A stretch of 22,391 nt of DNA from positions 1 to 22,391 of the forward strand of contig CAJMRR010000011.1 in the NCBI GenBank assembly GCA_905215835.1, read 5' to 3'. Of this stretch, positions 21,335 through 22,391 are shown piece by piece (positions within the stretch are counted from its first letter, which is position 1; each line of letters opens with the position of its first letter). Source of the DNA: an uncultured bacterium. GTDB taxonomy: Bacteria > Actinomycetota > Coriobacteriia > Coriobacteriales > Coriobacteriaceae. The position numbers and the translations under genes are program-made. The notes beneath the pieces were generated by a model. That model did no database searches and had not been told where the DNA came from. It saw nothing but the letters and a program-made list of their open reading frames with translations.

Positions 21335-21410
21335 TGGAGCCAGCGACCGGGCTCGAACCGGTGACCCCCGCTTTACGAGAGCGGTGCTCTACCAACTGAG
21401 CTACGCTGGC
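21335..21410 (-). tRNA. tRNA-Thr (anticodon CGT)
   Basis: The minus strand folds as a full cloverleaf. The acceptor stem is GCCAGCG/CGCTGGC, the D arm GCTCAGTTGGTAGAGC, and the anticodon arm CCGCT-CTCGTAA-AGCGG with CGT at positions 34-36. The T arm contains GGTTCGAGCCC, the discriminator is T, and CCA is encoded (21335-21337 on plus as TGG). CGT reads the threonine codon ACG. Confidence 0.97.
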
Positions 21411-21449
21411 GGCCATGTGATGACGCAACTGAGGCGTCAACGGCTGTCT

Positions 21450-21478
21450 ATGATACGGGACATCGCACATCCGCGCAA
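21450..21478 (-). promoter_or_regulatory. Promoter of the tRNA-Thr gene
   Basis: On the minus strand TTGCGC (21478-21473) and TATCAT (21455-21450) are separated by 17 bp. They are placed about 40 nt upstream of the mature tRNA. Confidence 0.6.
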
Positions 21479-21567
21479 GGGTTCTGACGGCTTTTCTCAC
21501 TTTAAATGCACTAATATTGGAGACGTGATGTCTTGCTCTTACGGGTCTCAAAGAGAATGGGGCAGCA

Positions 21568-22062
21568 ATGGCTCAACCCAAGATTCTTCTCACACGCATC
21601 GATGACCGGTTTATTTACGGGCAAGACGTTGAGCTGTGGAACGAAGTCGTGGGTTCCAACCTTGTTTTAATCGTCAACGATGAGATTGCGGCTGATTCGC
21701 GCAAGTGGGCCCCTATGAGGGTGGCGACACCCGAGGGTGTCTGGACGCGGTCCTTCTCGGTGCAAAGGACTGTCGACATCATTCATACCGCAACGCCGCG
21801 CCAAAGGATTCTCATCATGGTGGCGTCGCCCACGGATGCACTCGCGCTGGTTAAGGGTGGTGTGCCGATCACCAAGATCAGCATTGGCCATATGCAGGCG
21901 GGGGAGGGCAAGCACCCCATAACGCCCGCAGTCGCCGTAGACGATACGGACATCGCTGCCTTCAAAGAGCTACAAGAACTCGGCATAGAGCTAGAAATCC
22001 GTTACCTCCCCAGCTCCAATCCCGACCCCATCCAACTAGTCATTGGGGACGTTCTTAAATGA
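21568..22062 (+). CDS. Stand-alone PTS IIB (mannose family) paralogue lacking the active-site histidine
   Basis: The 164-residue protein aligns end to end with the IIB at 11848 (ILLTRIDDRF, VKGGVPITKISIGHM, FKELQELGIELEIR). About half of the residues are shared by eye. At residue 17 the motif reads RIDDRFIYGQ: the codon TAC (Tyr) replaces the phospho-accepting His. No IIA, IIC or IID gene is near. The last eight or so codons (LVIGDVLK and stop) lie inside the palindromic repeat that starts at 22036, so its natural end was replaced. It cannot carry out normal phosphotransfer. It may be a decaying copy or a regulatory or decoy binder of IIA or IIC/IID. The ribosome binding site (ATGGGGC) is weak. 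Confidence 0.85.
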   Translation: MAQPKILLTRIDDRFIYGQDVELWNEVVGSNLVLIVNDEIAADSRKWAPMRVATPEGVWTRSFSVQRTVDIIHTATPRQRILIMVASPTDALALVKGGVPITKISIGHMQAGEGKHPITPAVAVDDTDIAAFKELQELGIELEIRYLPSSNPDPIQLVIGDVLK

Positions 22063-22219
22063 CTAGTCAAACGGGACACCCTTGGCACTTGGGGACGTTC
22101 CTTATGTGCCGGCCTTTTAGGAACGTCCCCAAGTGTCGGCAGATTGGGACAGTCCTTCTCGCCAAACGTTAAAGACTGTCCCCAATGACTAGTCATTTAA
22201 GAACGTCCCCAATGACTAG
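22036..22219. repeat. Nested palindromic repeat cluster (REP/BIME-like)
   Basis: Outer arms at 22036-22068 and 22187-22219 are a perfect 33-bp inverted repeat built on CTAGTCATTGGGGACGTTC. Inside are a perfect 16-bp inverted repeat, CACTTGGGGACGTTCC (22086-22101) with 22120-22135, and a third near-perfect pair, ATTGGGACAGTC (22143-22154) with 22174-22186. All arms share a TTGGGGAC(G/A)GT(T/C)C theme. This layered structure resembles intergenic palindrome families (REP/BIME). It supplies the stop codon of the IIB paralogue. Confidence 0.85.
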
Positions 22220-22223
22220 GTAG

Positions 22224-22256
22224 AAAAACGCCCGTCGGCAGTGGTGCCGGCGGGCG
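22224..22256 (-). terminator. Terminator of the minus-strand mutarotase gene
   Basis: CGCCCGTCGGCA (22229-22240) and TGCCGGCGGGCG (22245-22256) form a 12-bp stem with a GTGG loop (one G-T pair). On the minus strand it is followed by five T (22228-22224). Confidence 0.85.
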
Positions 22257-22284
22257 CTGCTGTGCGATATGTTGCGTTGTGGGC

Positions 22285-22391
22285 TTAGTGCCTCATAAAG
22301 TGGTATTCGATCACATTGCTGTAGGGGTGACCCGGGCCCACAATGCCCTGCGGGAACAGCGGCTGGTGCGGTGTGTCGGGGTACATCTCGG
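22285..22391 (-). CDS. galM: Galactose mutarotase / aldose 1-epimerase, C-terminal end (partial)
   Basis: The minus strand reads, into the window, EMYPDTPHQPLFPQGIVGPG, then HPYSNVIEYHFMRH and a TAA at 22287-22285. The pattern YPD-xPHxPxFP followed by a Pro-Gly and an aromatic-rich YxF end is that of the GalM C-terminus. GalM interconverts alpha and beta anomers of galactose or glucose in the cytoplasm. Only 34 codons are present, so the subfamily is uncertain. It fits the galactose/GalNAc theme of the locus. Confidence 0.7.
   Translation of the reverse strand, partial: EMYPDTPHQPLFPQGIVGPGHPYSNVIEYHFMRH

Noticed and set aside
22036..22219. CRISPR-like array
   Set aside because: The repeats are inverted and nested rather than regularly spaced direct repeats, and no cas genes are present.

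Overview
The window looks like a chromosome segment of a gut Actinomycetota of the class Coriobacteriia, most likely Collinsella. The basis is the strong G/C preference at third codon positions, the protein styles (ComF, long HPF, LacX-like, AgaS, mannose-family PTS) and the palindromic intergenic repeats. The genus is inferred by eye, not by a search.

Left part (1-10.5 kb): the Arg-rich tail of an RNA-binding-type protein is followed by comF and an orphan nuclease-fold-like protein. Next comes an AT-rich, gene-free stretch that carries a 217-bp foldback (MITE-like) element. A near-consensus promoter at 2570-2598 then fires into about 270 nt of GC-rich sequence whose first transcribed bases can pair with bases 2860-2870. 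I read this as a structured noncoding RNA, or a structured leader of the solute-binding lipoprotein that follows. It lies between comF and hpf, so the raiA RNA family is one candidate to test. After hpf come a DegV fatty-acid-binding protein, then a tight four-gene cluster (hydroxyacid dehydrogenase with a His/Cys tail, small membrane protein, HEAT-repeat protein, NAD-type isocitrate dehydrogenase) and a membrane-anchored SurA-like protein.

Right part (10.5-22.4 kb): a probable N-acetylgalactosamine/galactosamine utilisation locus. A 550-bp control region precedes a mannose-family PTS operon (IIA, YajC, IIB, IIC, IID). A GntR/HutC regulator, AgaS (galactosamine-6-P deaminase/isomerase), NagA/AgaA-type deacetylase, a LacX-like mutarotase, a LacC-like tagatose-6-P kinase and a YhcH/YiaL-family protein follow. 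The inferred route is GalNAc, imported as GalNAc-6-P, to GalN-6-P, to tagatose-6-P, to tagatose-1,6-bisphosphate. The aldolase for the last product is not in the window. The same 13-nt site (TGGTTACTACCAG, resembling NagR/DasR operators) lies at the promoters of the PTS operon and of agaS, which links them to the GntR regulator.

Signs of decay and rearrangement: the IIC gene is split by a +1 frameshift near 12655. A 41-codon relic of a second nagA sits between the LacC-like kinase and YhcH genes. A stand-alone IIB paralogue at 21568 has lost its phospho-accepting histidine (Tyr at residue 17), and its last codons lie inside a nested palindromic repeat. A tRNA-Thr(CGT) gene and the tail of a galactose-mutarotase gene lie on the minus strand at the right end.
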